Shown one piece after another: positions 6,344 through 18,090 of a DNA stretch of 47,732 nt. The position numbers and the translations under genes are program-made. How positions within the stretch are numbered: position 1 is the stretch's first letter; every line of letters starts with the position of its first letter. The stretch is from positions 1-47,732 of the forward strand of contig JALCOL010000017.1 of NCBI GenBank assembly GCA_022649665.1. Reading direction: 5' to 3'. Origin of the DNA: Enterococcaceae bacterium (GTDB lineage Bacteria; Bacillota; Bacilli; Lactobacillales; Enterococcaceae). The notes under the pieces are model-generated. The model made no database searches. It saw only the letters and a list, made by a program, of their open reading frames with translations, and was not told where the DNA came from.

Positions 6344-7495
6344 ATGGCAAAATTTGAACAATACAAAGATAAAAATAATAAACGAAAATGGTTATTCAGT
6401 GGATATATTGCTACTGACCCTATTACAGAAAAGAAGATTGTCACCACTCGTAAGGGTTTTGACACCAAAGCGGAAGCAAGCCTTGAGTTTGATAAATTAA
6501 AAGCAAGCATTCTAAAAGGTTCTAAAAAGAAGCGCACAATCACTTTTCAAGAACTTTATAAAGATTGGTTGGAACAACACCGTAAAAGTGTTAAATCTTC
6601 TACAGTAGCCACAAATAGAAGGTTTATTGAAGGACATGTATTGCCGAAATTCGGCAAGTTAAAACTAGACCAAATAACCGTTTCTTTTTGTCAAAAATGT
6701 GTGAATGAATGGCATAGCAAATATAAGCAATACCACTATATAAGACGTGCTACCGCCCAAGTTATGAATTATGGCGTTTCTATGGAATTAATGGAAAGTA
6801 ACCCTATGAAAAAGACGATTCTTCCACGCAAAAAAGAAGAGGAAAAGAAACCTAACTTTTATAGTAAAGATGAATTACACGAGTTTATGAAATTCGTTCA
6901 AACACTTGATAACTATAAATATTATGCGTTCTTCCGTTTGCTTGCTATTACTGGCATGCGTAAATCAGAAGCATTGGGGCTGTATATTAAAGACTTAAAC
7001 ATATTCAATAAGACACTAACAATCGGCAAAACGATAGCTATTGATGAATACGATCAAGTTATTTTGCAGACACCCAAAACAAAAAATTCGTACCGCACCA
7101 TCAGCTTAGATGATGAAACGATACGAATTTTGCAAAAATGGTTTAGTATTCAAAAAGAAGATTATTTCAAACTTGGATTTAATACGTCAAAAGCAAAGCA
7201 ACTCATGTTTAGCAATATGAGTAACGATTTGTATTATCCGCAAGTAGTAAATGATTGGCTCGATTGGATTTATGACAAAGCGGAAAAAGAAGGCTTAACT
7301 TTAAAAAGAATAAGTCCTCATGGTTTCCGACATACTGCTTGCTCGCTTATGTTTGAAGCTGGTGCAACCATTAACGAGGTTCAGAAGCGTTTAGGTCATA
7401 AAGATGTAAAAACTACCATGAACATTTATAGCCACGTCACACCACAACAAGCAGAAAACACCAGTCAGAAGTTAGCAAATTATTTAGGCTTCTAA
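6344..7495 (+). CDS. int: Tyrosine recombinase (island integrase)
   Basis: A phage-type integrase of 383 residues from ATG 6344, which follows GGAGGG at seven bases. It has an N-terminal arm-binding domain, a SAM-like core-binding domain (about 70-165), and the catalytic domain with Arg in TGMRKSEALGL, His-x-x-Arg in HGFRHTACSL, and a later His in LGHKDVKTT with the nucleophile Tyr in MNIYSHV. All catalytic residues are present. It is the last rightward island gene and ends 97 bp from the sufB stop codon, so the attachment site is expected in that interval or in the end of sufB. Confidence 0.95.
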   Translation: MAKFEQYKDKNNKRKWLFSGYIATDPITEKKIVTTRKGFDTKAEASLEFDKLKASILKGSKKKRTITFQELYKDWLEQHRKSVKSSTVATNRRFIEGHVLPKFGKLKLDQITVSFCQKCVNEWHSKYKQYHYIRRATAQVMNYGVSMELMESNPMKKTILPRKKEEEKKPNFYSKDELHEFMKFVQTLDNYKYYAFFRLLAITGMRKSEALGLYIKDLNIFNKTLTIGKTIAIDEYDQVILQTPKTKNSYRTISLDDETIRILQKWFSIQKEDYFKLGFNTSKAKQLMFSNMSNDLYYPQVVNDWLDWIYDKAEKEGLTLKRISPHGFRHTACSLMFEAGATINEVQKRLGHKDVKTTMNIYSHVTPQQAENTSQKLANYLGF

Positions 7496-7540
7496 CAAAT
7501 AGATAGTTTTTCGGATAGTATTTATGAGATTGAAGGCAAA

Positions 7541-7580
7541 TAAAAAGCCAAGAACGCTATAATATCAACGTTCTCAGCCT
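7541..7580 (-). terminator. Intrinsic terminator of the suf operon
   Basis: A stem of AGAACG/CGTTCT (7551-7556 with 7569-7574), lengthened outward by further pairs including wobbles, is followed on the minus strand by TTTTTATTT. It lies 12 bp downstream of the sufB stop codon, on the island side, so it may be contributed by the island or be the native terminator. Confidence 0.75.
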
Positions 7581-7591
7581 ATAGATAGGTC

Positions 7592-8985
7592 TTAACCTAC
7601 ACTGCCTTCCATTTCATAGCTGATCAAACGGTTGAGTTCAACGGCGTATTCCATCGGAAGTTCTTTCGTGAAAGGTTCGACGAATCCCATGACGATCATT
7701 TGTGTGGCGGTGGCTTCGTCGATGCCGCGACTCATCAAATAATACAGTTGGTCTTCGCTGATTTTGGAAACTTTCGCTTCGTGTTCGAGCGAAACGTTGC
7801 CGTTATAGATTTCATTGTACGGGATCGTGTCCGAACTCGAAGTTTCATCCATGATGATCGTATCGCATTCGACATGGGCAAACGAGTGATCGCTGTTTTC
7901 GCCGAAGCGGACTTCGCCGCGATAGTCGGTCTTGCCGCCGTCTTTGGCGATCGATTTCGAAACACAATTAGAGGTGGTGTACGGTGCGTTGTGGATCATT
8001 CGCGCACCGGTATCCAAGCGAATTCCTTCGCCGGCGACGGCGATCGAAAGCATCGTGCCGCGGGCGCCTTTGCCGTCCAAATAAACGCTTGGATATTTCA
8101 TCGTCGTTTTCGAACCGAGGTTGCCGTCGACCCACTCCATCGTCGCGTCTTCAAGCGCTTGAGCACGTTTGGTTTCCAAACTGTAGACGTTGTTCGACCA
8201 GTTTTGGATCGTCGTATAGCGGCAGTAGCCTTCTTTTTTGACGATCACTTCAACGACCGCCGCATGCAGGCTGTCGGAAGAATAGTTCGGGGCGGTACAG
8301 CCTTCGACATAGTTCACACTGGCCCCTTCATCCACGATGATCAGTGTTCGTTCGAACTGACCGGAATTTTCCGAGTTCAGGCGAAAATACGACTGGATCG
8401 GGATATCGGTCTTGACGCCTTTTGGTACATAGATGAATGACCCGCCTGACCAGACAGCACCGTTCAGTGCGGCAAAAATATTATCTTCATTCGAAACGAG
8501 CGTCGCAAAATGTTCTTTGAACAGTTCCGGATATTTTTTGAGGGCAGTATCGGAATCGGTAAAGATGATCCCGAGCTTTTCGAATTCTTCGCTCATATTG
8601 TGGTAAACGACTTCGGACTCGTACTGCGCACTGGAGCCGGCGAGATATTTCCGTTCAGCTTCCGGCACGCCGAGTTTTTCAAATGTTTCTTTGATCTTGT
8701 CTGGAACGTCTTCCCAGTCGCGATATTTTTGATCGGTCGCTTTTTGATAGTAAAGCATATTGACCAGATCCAGCTCGGACAAGTCCGGACCGTATTTCGG
8801 CATCGTCATTTTCAAAAATTTATGATAAGACTCCAGCCGGTAATTGAGCATCCATTCGGGCTCTTTTTTCAAGGCGGAGATCTCGCGCACGATGTCTTCG
8901 GTCAAGCCGCGGCCGGTTGAGGCGACCGGATTGACATCATCGTGGAAACCATAGGCATAATCTTTGGATTCAGGTAATTCGATCG

Positions 8986-8989
<4 letters not shown>
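7592..8989 (-). CDS. sufB: Fe-S cluster assembly scaffold subunit SufB
   Basis: SufB joins SufC and SufD in the SufBC2D scaffold complex on which Fe-S clusters are built. The 465-residue length is full, and the hallmark C-terminal region is present: [21 protein letters not shown] and the final [15 protein letters not shown]. The beta-helix core carries the conserved CTAPNYS and YLDGKGARG segments and a late [17 protein letters not shown] stretch. It is last in sufCDSUB and overlaps sufU by four bases. The island integrase gene faces its 3' end, but the C-terminus is intact. Confidence 0.97.
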
Positions 8990-11988
<2,999 letters not shown>

Positions 11989-12001
11989 GTCAAATTCCTC
12001 C

Positions 12002-12772
12002 TTAGACATCCTCGTGATATTCGATTCCCAATTCTTCGGCGATCGCCGTATAACCGGTTTTTTCAAGTTCTTTGGCAAGATCTGCGCCGCCGGTCTTGAC
12101 CACGCGGCCGTCCATCATGATATGTACGACGTCCGGATGGATATAATCAAGCAGCCGCTGGTAATGCGTAATGATCATCGCGCCGAAATTCTCGCCGCGC
12201 ATCGCATTGACTCCTTTAGAGACGACTTTCAGCGCATCGATATCAAGACCGGAGTCGATCTCATCCAAGATCGCAAATTTCGGTTCGATCATCAACAGCT
12301 GCAAAATTTCGTTCCGCTTCTTTTCGCCGCCGGAGAAGCCTTCATTCAAATAGCGTTCAGCCATTTCTTCCGGCATGCTGAGAAAGTCCATTTTTTTATC
12401 GAGCTTTTTCAAAAACTGCATCACGCTCATTTTATGATCATCATCGCGCCGCGCATTGATCGCCGCCCGAATAAATTCCGCATTGCTGATCCCCGGGATC
12501 TCGCTGGGATACTGCATCGCCAAGAAAAGCCCGGCACGTGCCCGTTTGTCGACCGGCCATTCCAAAATGCTTTCGCCGTCGAGCAGGATATCTCCCTGGG
12601 TCACGGTAAAATTCGGGTTGCCCATGATCGCCGCGGACAAAGTCGATTTCCCGGTACCGTTCGGCCCCATGATCGCATGGACTTCACCGGTTTTGAGTGT
12701 CAGGTCGACCCCTTTCAAAATTTCTTTATCATCTATTGATACATGCAAGTCTTTAACTTCTAAAGTAGACAT
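12002..12772 (-). CDS. sufC: Fe-S cluster assembly ATPase SufC
   Basis: A 256-residue ABC-type ATPase that powers rearrangement of the SufBC2D scaffold; it is not a membrane transporter. Motifs: Walker A GPNGTGKSTL near residue 36, the signature FSGGEKKRNEI (the SufC variant), Walker B FAILDEIDSGLD, and a switch His in ITHYQRLL. It is the first gene of sufCDSUB, with GATGGAGG before its ATG and a consensus promoter 43 bp upstream of it. Confidence 0.97.
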   Translation of the reverse strand: MSTLEVKDLHVSIDDKEILKGVDLTLKTGEVHAIMGPNGTGKSTLSAAIMGNPNFTVTQGDILLDGESILEWPVDKRARAGLFLAMQYPSEIPGISNAEFIRAAINARRDDDHKMSVMQFLKKLDKKMDFLSMPEEMAERYLNEGFSGGEKKRNEILQLLMIEPKFAILDEIDSGLDIDALKVVSKGVNAMRGENFGAMIITHYQRLLDYIHPDVVHIMMDGRVVKTGGADLAKELEKTGYTAIAEELGIEYHEDV

Positions 12773-12814
12773 ATCTAATCCTCCATCTCTCTTCTCTTAA
12801 TCAATTCCAAGTCG

Positions 12815-12843
12815 ATTATAGACTAATTGAGAATAGAATACAA
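12815..12843 (-). promoter_or_regulatory. Promoter of the sufCDSUB operon
   Basis: TTGTAT (12838-12843), a 17-bp spacer and a perfect TATAAT (12815-12820) on the minus strand. A second TTGACA-like element further upstream at about 12947-12952 could mark another promoter. The rest of 12,844-13,060 is AT-rich with no gene that I can support. Confidence 0.8.
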
Positions 12844-13060
12844 CTTTTCTCACTTAAAAAAATCGCTTACATCTTGTAATATCAAGCTTTCTTAACTATT
12901 TATAATAATTTCAATCTAATAATAAAAATATCGGATTTTTGTCAAAATACATTGGAATTATTTTAATTAACGGTGGAATAATCGCGCCTTTTTTACCGAT
13001 TTCGCACCGTATCGCGTTCCGGCTGATTAGAATCATTCTAAATAAATGGTTGCTGGATCC

Positions 13061-13098
13061 AAAAAGAAGAGGAGAAAAGTATTACTTTTCTCCTCTTC
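13061..13098 (-). terminator. Intrinsic terminator of the met operon
   Basis: A perfect 14-bp stem (13066-13079 with 13085-13098), a 5-base loop, and on the minus strand a TTTTT run at 13061-13065. It lies 41 bp downstream of the metQ stop. Confidence 0.9.
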
Positions 13099-13138
13099 AC
13101 TTCCGTGTTTGTAATCTTATTATATTTTAATAAAATAT

Positions 13139-13987
13139 TTATTTATCGACCGGTTTTACCGAGCCGTCCCATTTTTTCTCCATCCATTCTTGAACGGATT
13201 TCGAATGCAGAACTTCCATCAATGTTTTGATCCGCGAATCATTCTTATCTTCCGTACGGACCGCGACGATGTTTGCATATGGCGAGCTGTCTTTTTCGAT
13301 CAACAAGGCATCTTTTGTCGGGTTCAAGCCTTTTTGATAAGCAAAGTTGGCATTGATCGCGATCAGATCGGCTTCATCGTTTTCATAAGCGGTCGTTAAG
13401 ATTTCTGGAGCAATATCATGTTTGAACGTCAAATGTTTTGGATTTTCCGCAACATCATCGAAAGTCGCAGTTTCTTCATTGACACCGTCTTTCAGCGTGA
13501 TCAATTTGGCATCTTGCAAGATCGTCAAGATCCGGCCCCAGTCGCTCGGCGAGTTGGAAGTGATCAGTGTCGCACCATCTTTCAGATCATCGATGCTTTT
13601 GAGCCGTTTGGAATAGATCCCCATCGGTTCGATGTGGACAGCCCCGGCATCCGTGAATTTATAACCGTTTTCTTTGACGGCTTTATTGAAGAAAGGTTTA
13701 TGCTGGAAGTAGTTGGCGTCGATTTCTTTTTCGGCTAAGGCTTTATTCGGCATTACGTAATCAGTGAATTTTACGATTTCAAGCTTAATGCCTTTTTTTG
13801 CCATTTCCGGTTTGATATGCTCTAAGATTTCCGCATGCGGTGTCGGTGAAGCCCCGACTTTCAACACTTGTTCTTTTTTAGAGCTGCCGGTCTTTGAGCC
13901 GTCTGTCGCTTGGTTTTTGCTGCCGCAAGCTGTCAATACCAGTGCCGCCAAGGCGATCGCCGTAAAAGCCAAAATTTTCTTTTTCAT
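13139..13987 (-). CDS. metQ: Methionine ABC transporter substrate-binding lipoprotein MetQ
   Basis: A 282-residue NlpA/MetQ-family binding protein. The N-terminus is a lipoprotein signal with lipobox LTAC, cleaved before Cys21, which would anchor it to the outer face of the membrane. Family motifs are VGASPTPHAEIL, DYVMPNKALAEKEIDANYFQH and the SNSPSDWGR stretch. It captures methionine and hands it to the MetP/MetN channel. It is last in the metN-metP-metQ transcript, behind a T-box leader, as expected for methionine uptake. Confidence 0.95.
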   Translation of the reverse strand: MKKKILAFTAIALAALVLTACGSKNQATDGSKTGSSKKEQVLKVGASPTPHAEILEHIKPEMAKKGIKLEIVKFTDYVMPNKALAEKEIDANYFQHKPFFNKAVKENGYKFTDAGAVHIEPMGIYSKRLKSIDDLKDGATLITSNSPSDWGRILTILQDAKLITLKDGVNEETATFDDVAENPKHLTFKHDIAPEILTTAYENDEADLIAINANFAYQKGLNPTKDALLIEKDSSPYANIVAVRTEDKNDSRIKTLMEVLHSKSVQEWMEKKWDGSVKPVDK

Positions 13988-14028
13988 ATTATATTTCCCC
14001 CTTTTAATGATCTATATCAATAAACGTC

Positions 14029-14715
14029 TCAGCGTTTATCTACGCGTTTTGCGACCGTGTCGCCGATCCCTTGAATAATGAAGACGATGATCAAAATAAT
14101 GATCGTCGCAACAAGCGTCATCGTGTAATTCCCCAATTGATACCCGTCGTTCCAAGCCAATGCTCCGAGGCCGCCGGCGCCGATAAAGCCGGCCATCGCA
14201 GTAAAGCCGACCATCGAAACAGTCGTCACAGTAAATCCTGAGATCAGCGCCGGCAGACTTTCCGGTACGAGGATCTTCTGCATGATCTGGATCCGCGAGG
14301 CACCCATCGCATTCGCCGCTTCCAAAACGCCGCTGTCGACTTCGCGCAGCGCGATCTCCACTAAACGGGCAAAGAACGGCGCCGCGGAAAGAACCAGCGC
14401 TGGGATCCCCGCTTTGACCCCGAGCATCGTGCCGACCAGCATTTTCGTGATCGGAAAGATCAAGATGATCAAGACCATAAACGGGATCGAGCGGAAAATG
14501 TTGCTGATGATCGAAACAACGGTATACAGGATGCGGTACACGATCGTGTTTTTGCGGCCGAGCGAATAAAGCAGGATCCCCAGCGCCATTCCGATCACAA
14601 AGACAAACAAGATCGAGATCACCGTCATATAGATCGTTTCATAGGTGGCCGTTTGGACTTTGCTCCAATCAACGGAAGAGAAATCAAAATACGTTTGCGC
14701 AAAACTTTTATCCAC
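14029..14715 (-). CDS. metP: Methionine ABC transporter permease
   Basis: A 228-residue inner-membrane permease with five or six predicted membrane segments. The coupling-helix motif that contacts the ATPase is visible as EAANAMGASRIQIMQKILVP. It forms the methionine channel with MetN. Its ATG overlaps the end of metN by eight bases. The E. coli name of this subunit is MetI. Confidence 0.93.
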   Translation of the reverse strand: MDKSFAQTYFDFSSVDWSKVQTATYETIYMTVISILFVFVIGMALGILLYSLGRKNTIVYRILYTVVSIISNIFRSIPFMVLIILIFPITKMLVGTMLGVKAGIPALVLSAAPFFARLVEIALREVDSGVLEAANAMGASRIQIMQKILVPESLPALISGFTVTTVSMVGFTAMAGFIGAGGLGALAWNDGYQLGNYTMTLVATIIILIIVFIIQGIGDTVAKRVDKR

Positions 14716-15745
14716 CGTAGATCACCTCCGAATCGACGCCTTCGGTTTTGATATATGCTGTCGCTTTTTTGATCTCCGCCGGCTCTCCTAAGATCATCAC
14801 GAACAAGTTGCCGAACGCGCCCTCTTTCGCCTGCTGGACACTGCCATGGATGATGTTGACATCCACTTTGAACTGGCGCACGACGCGCGAGATGATCGGT
14901 TCATTGGCGTTGTCGCCGCTGAAATGAAGCGACAAGATCACTCCATGCGGATTTTCATCGATCAGCTCTTGAAAGAGGACTTCCTTGTCTTCTTCAGACA
15001 GCACTTCGCGCTGCACGAAGCGCTTTGTGATCTCTTGGTGCGGATGGCGGAAAATGTCGAGTGTTTTCCCTTCTTCAACGATCTTGCCTTGTTCCATGAC
15101 CGCGACTTTATTGCAGACTTTGCGGATCACGTGCATTTCATGCGTGATCAAAACGATCGTCAGTCCTAAGCGCTGATTGATCTCCAGCAGCAGGTCGAGA
15201 ACTTCATCGGTCGTCTGCGGATCAAGTGCGCTGGTCGCCTCGTCGCAAAGCAGGATCTCCGGATCATTCGCCAGTGCGCGGGCGATTCCGACGCGCTGCT
15301 TTTGTCCGCCGGAAAGCTGGCTCGGATAATGATCGCCGCGGCCGACCAGCCCGACCAGTTCCAAAAGCTCCTGTGCCCTTTTGCGTCGTTCAGCTTTTTT
15401 TACCCCGCTGATTTCCAGCGGCAATTCAATATTTTCCATCACGGTCCGCGACCATAACAGATTGAAATGCTGGAAGATCATCCCGATTTTTTTGCGGAAA
15501 ATACGCAATTCGCTGCGGTTCATATCGGTGATTCTTTCGCCGTTAACCATTACAGAGCCCTTCGTTGGCGATTCCAAGCCGTTCAAAAGACGCACGAGCG
15601 TACTTTTCCCGGCACCGGAGTAGCCGACGATCCCGAAGATATCGCCCTTATCGACGACTAGATCGACCCCGTCGACCGCGCGGATCTCTTCGCCGTTTTT
15701 CTCTGTATAGATTTTGGCAACTTCTTTCAACTGGATCACTGCCAT
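14708..15745 (-). CDS. metN: Methionine ABC transporter ATPase MetN
   Basis: A 345-residue ATPase: Walker A GYSGAGKSTL, signature LSGGQKQRVGIARAL, Walker B ILLCDEATSALD, and the switch His in ITHEMHVI. The C-terminal 90 residues form the NIL domain (GVILSLHFSGDNANEPIISRV), which binds methionine and shuts the transporter when internal methionine is high. It is the first gene after the T-box leader. Control is therefore double: antitermination on uncharged tRNA, and direct inhibition of the protein. Confidence 0.95.
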   Translation of the reverse strand: MAVIQLKEVAKIYTEKNGEEIRAVDGVDLVVDKGDIFGIVGYSGAGKSTLVRLLNGLESPTKGSVMVNGERITDMNRSELRIFRKKIGMIFQHFNLLWSRTVMENIELPLEISGVKKAERRKRAQELLELVGLVGRGDHYPSQLSGGQKQRVGIARALANDPEILLCDEATSALDPQTTDEVLDLLLEINQRLGLTIVLITHEMHVIRKVCNKVAVMEQGKIVEEGKTLDIFRHPHQEITKRFVQREVLSEEDKEVLFQELIDENPHGVILSLHFSGDNANEPIISRVVRQFKVDVNIIHGSVQQAKEGAFGNLFVMILGEPAEIKKATAYIKTEGVDSEVIYGG

Positions 15746-15774
15746 TTTAAAAAGTTCCCTCTTTCTTTACTAAA

Positions 15775-16029
15775 TTAAAAAAGCCTCCGTCCTCCTGAAA
15801 AAAACAGAAGGACGAAGACTATCGCTTCGTGTTACCACCTTGATTTGCACTTGCCTCACAGCAACTGCCTCACCCGGTGCATTCCACCGGCGCTGTTAAC
15901 GGGTGCTCCCGGATCATCGATCTTGCTCCAAGACCATCTTCCATGCTTGCCGCTGCCTCTTTTCAGCTGAGGAGGCTCTCTGGGAACGGCTGGTACATGT
16001 ACTCATCTTTTCAACGCATTTATTGAATT
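15775..16029 (-). ncRNA. T-box leader (methionine-type inferred)
   Basis: The minus-strand leader of metN carries the T-box core AAGGTGGTAACACG (complement of 15828-15841), which pairs with an uncharged tRNA acceptor end. Just after it is a terminator: a stem (15783-15797 with 15805-15819) followed by TTTTTT. Upstream lies a long Stem I with an AGAGAG motif. AUG triplets that could be the specifier occur at 15935-15937 and 15942-15944. Since the genes encode a methionine importer, tRNA-Met is the likely effector, but I did not fold Stem I to prove the specifier position. Confidence 0.9.
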
Positions 16030-16035
16030 GAATGT

Positions 16036-16064
16036 ATCATAGCAAGAACAAAAGGGCTTGTCAA
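16036..16064 (-). promoter_or_regulatory. Promoter of the metNPQ operon
   Basis: A perfect TTGACA (16059-16064), 17-bp spacer and TATGAT (16036-16041) on the minus strand, a few bases before the T-box leader. Confidence 0.85.
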
Positions 16065-16072
16065 ACAAAATT

Positions 16073-17284
16073 TCAGATCATTTGGCTCATGATCTCAAAC
16101 GGCCGCCGCGAATCAAAACGCAGTGCCAACACCAAACCAATCGCCAGCATATTGCTTAAAAGCGCTGATCCGCCTTGTGAAATAAACGGCAGCGGGATCC
16201 CAGTCAGCGGCAAAAGCCCGATATTCGCACCGATATTTTCAATAACGTGGAATAAGATCGTCATCACGACACCGACGCAGATCAGCACGCTGTATTGATC
16301 TTTCACTTGGAAACAGACGCGCAAAATGCGGTAGATCAAGAAGAAATACAGCAAGATCACAAAGACCCCGCCGATAAAACCAAAGTTTTCACCGATCACG
16401 GTAAAAATCATATCCGATTCGCGCACGGGAACATAGACATGGCTTACATTGAATCCCTTCCCGAAGATCTGGCCGGATCCGATCGCCAAAAGCCCTTGCG
16501 CCAGCTGAAATGATTTGCCGCTCGGGTCATGGAAAGGATCGAGCCAAGCATCGATTCGGGCGATCTGATAAGGCTTGAAGATCCCAGCATCGATCAAAGT
16601 CGCTTGACCGCTCGGCGTGACCATCAAATAACCGACAAATCCCACTAAAGCGGTCGCTAGCACTACGAGCGGTACCGTGATCTGCCAGCGGATCCCCGAC
16701 ACGATAAAGATCCCGGCAAAAATCGCCAAAAATACCAGCATCGTTCCGAAATCCTTCTGCAGCAAAATCAAGAGGATCACCGGAAACGTGACCAAGAGCA
16801 TCTTGCCGATCAGCTGAAAATCACTGTGCGTCGTATGGACCCGGTGCGAGCGATTATGCACTGCAACGACATAAGCCAACATCATCAAATAAAAAATCTT
16901 CACAAGTTCCGAAGGCTGAAAAGAAAATGGTCCGAACGAAAACCAGCTTTTCGATCCCCAGCGCGCTTCTTGCGCACGGTCGTAAAATTTCAGCAAGATC
17001 GTCAAAAGAAACAAACCAAAACCGTACAAATAAGGGGTAGCCTTCTTCAAAAAACGAACCGGGCACTGCATGATCACGAAGACTCCCATGATCCCCAGCA
17101 TATACCAGATTCCCTGCTTGATCAGGTCGACTTTTATTGAAGGGTGCGCCGGATCGTGGCTCAATGCTACATACAGCGAAGCCGTTCCGATCAGCATCAA
17201 AAGCAGAACGATCAAAATAATACCGAAATCGATCCGGCCTTCAAATCTCAATCTCTGCGCTTTTTTTCGTCCAATTCTATCCAT
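16073..17284 (-). CDS. rodA: RodA/FtsW-type SEDS peptidoglycan glycosyltransferase
   Basis: A polytopic membrane protein of about 403 residues with around ten hydrophobic segments. ATG 17284 is chosen because AAAGGATG precedes it at good spacing; a Met six codons upstream contains that site. Family motifs: KFYDRAQEARWGSKSWFSFG, FQPSELVKIFYLMMLAY, QKDFGTMLVF, and the C-terminal LLPLTGIPLPFISQGGSALL with its invariant Pro and Gly residues. SEDS proteins polymerise lipid II; RodA does so for side-wall growth, FtsW for the septum. The RodA assignment rests on overall resemblance and the lack of a cell-division neighbourhood. Confidence 0.85.
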   Translation of the reverse strand: MDRIGRKKAQRLRFEGRIDFGIILIVLLLMLIGTASLYVALSHDPAHPSIKVDLIKQGIWYMLGIMGVFVIMQCPVRFLKKATPYLYGFGLFLLTILLKFYDRAQEARWGSKSWFSFGPFSFQPSELVKIFYLMMLAYVVAVHNRSHRVHTTHSDFQLIGKMLLVTFPVILLILLQKDFGTMLVFLAIFAGIFIVSGIRWQITVPLVVLATALVGFVGYLMVTPSGQATLIDAGIFKPYQIARIDAWLDPFHDPSGKSFQLAQGLLAIGSGQIFGKGFNVSHVYVPVRESDMIFTVIGENFGFIGGVFVILLYFFLIYRILRVCFQVKDQYSVLICVGVVMTILFHVIENIGANIGLLPLTGIPLPFISQGGSALLSNMLAIGLVLALRFDSRRPFEIMSQMI

Positions 17285-17387
17285 GGTTACATCCTTTATC
17301 ATAAGTTAGCTTCAATAGCCTCATTGTCCATTATAACGGTCTGGCATGGTTTAGCAAATCATTCGCAAAGCCTTTTCACAAAAATTT

Positions 17388-17420
17388 TAAAAACAAAAAA
17401 AGCAGCCGCAGCGGCTGCCG
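17388..17420 (-). terminator. Intrinsic terminator after the DUF2187 gene
   Basis: A GCAGCC/GGCTGC stem (17402-17407 with 17413-17418) is followed on the minus strand by a run of T residues (complement of the A-rich 17391-17401). Confidence 0.8.
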
Positions 17421-17443
17421 GAATCTATTTATCTTTTAGAAGG

Positions 17444-17686
17444 TCAAGACATCTTCGTCAATTTACGATAGTTAACAACGACGACCCCATTAGTTTGGAA
17501 CATCAGATGGTTGTTCTCATCTGTCTCATCCACAGCGACTACAGCGGCATGCGTCAATTGCTTCTCGACTTTGCCTGTTTGTTCTTTGCCGTTGATCACG
17601 AAAGTTACGCGCGTTTGCGGCTTGAAATCAACTCCGATTTCGACAGGTTCCGGCTTTTTCGCGAAGCTATTGTTAAATCCTACCAT
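17444..17686 (-). CDS. DUF2187 family small protein
   Basis: The product is 80 residues from ATG 17686, which has AAGGAAGG upstream; a longer frame starting at 17734 has no such site. The core VTFVINGKEQTGKVEKQLTHAAVVAV looks like the SH3-like barrel of the DUF2187 family, small proteins of unknown function common in Lactobacillales and Bacillus. It stands alone between rodA and a tRNA gene, with its own terminator. Confidence 0.75.
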   Translation of the reverse strand: MVGFNNSFAKKPEPVEIGVDFKPQTRVTFVINGKEQTGKVEKQLTHAAVVAVDETDENNHLMFQTNGVVVVNYRKLTKMS

Positions 17687-17789
17687 ATTACAAAACCTTC
17701 CTTTCTTATACCATTGTAGCATAAAATGCGTCATTTTACTAAGATTTCAAATCTTGCGGGATTTTTTTCGAAATTTTTCAAAAAATTCC

Positions 17790-17818
17790 TTTACATCTTT
17801 GCAATGCTCCGATATAAT
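17790..17818 (+). promoter_or_regulatory. Promoter of the tRNA-Thr gene
   Basis: TTTACA (17790-17795), 17-bp spacer, TATAAT (17813-17818), 13 bp before the tRNA. Confidence 0.85.
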
Positions 17819-17831
17819 AAATTTTGGATTT

Positions 17832-17904
17832 GCCAGCTTAGCTCAGTCGGTAGAGCATCGCACTCGTAACGCGGAGGTCGTAGGTTCGATTCCTATAGCT
17901 GGCA
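17832..17904 (+). tRNA. tRNA-Thr (anticodon CGU)
   Basis: A 73-nt cloverleaf: acceptor GCCAGCT pairs with AGCTGGC, the D arm has GCTC/GAGC, the anticodon loop CTCGTAA gives CGU (reads ACG), and the T arm has GTAGG TTCGATT CCTAT. The anticodon stem has an A·C mismatch at 31-39. The 3' CCA is not encoded and must be added by the CCA enzyme. It is transcribed alone. Confidence 0.95.
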
Positions 17905-17911
17905 TATTTAA

Positions 17912-17957
17912 AACGTTGATCTCAGCAGTAAAAGCTGCTTGATCAGCGTTTTTTTAT
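17912..17957 (+). terminator. Intrinsic terminator of the tRNA-Thr gene
   Basis: A long imperfect stem (AACGTTGATC...CAGCAG with CTGCTTGATCAGCGTT) followed by TTTTTTT. Confidence 0.9.
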
Positions 17958-18090
17958 TTATTTTCGGCCGTTTGATTTGAAAAAAAGGGTGACAGTTTCA
18001 TCGAACTATTTACATTATATCATTTATTCGGCTGAACGTTCGCCTTTCTATCGATTTGTGTTCAAATTGTAACTTTAGCCCTGCGCAACC

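Noticed and set aside
1-7640. Attachment-site direct repeat for the island
   Set aside because: I compared 1-120 with 7,490-7,650 by eye and saw no shared stretch of useful length. The left end is probably outside the window.
7700-8440. Long open frame antisense to sufB
   Set aside because: It mirrors the codon bias of sufB, has no ribosome binding site and no known motif. Similar antisense frames occur over sufS, prfA and the ATPase gene.
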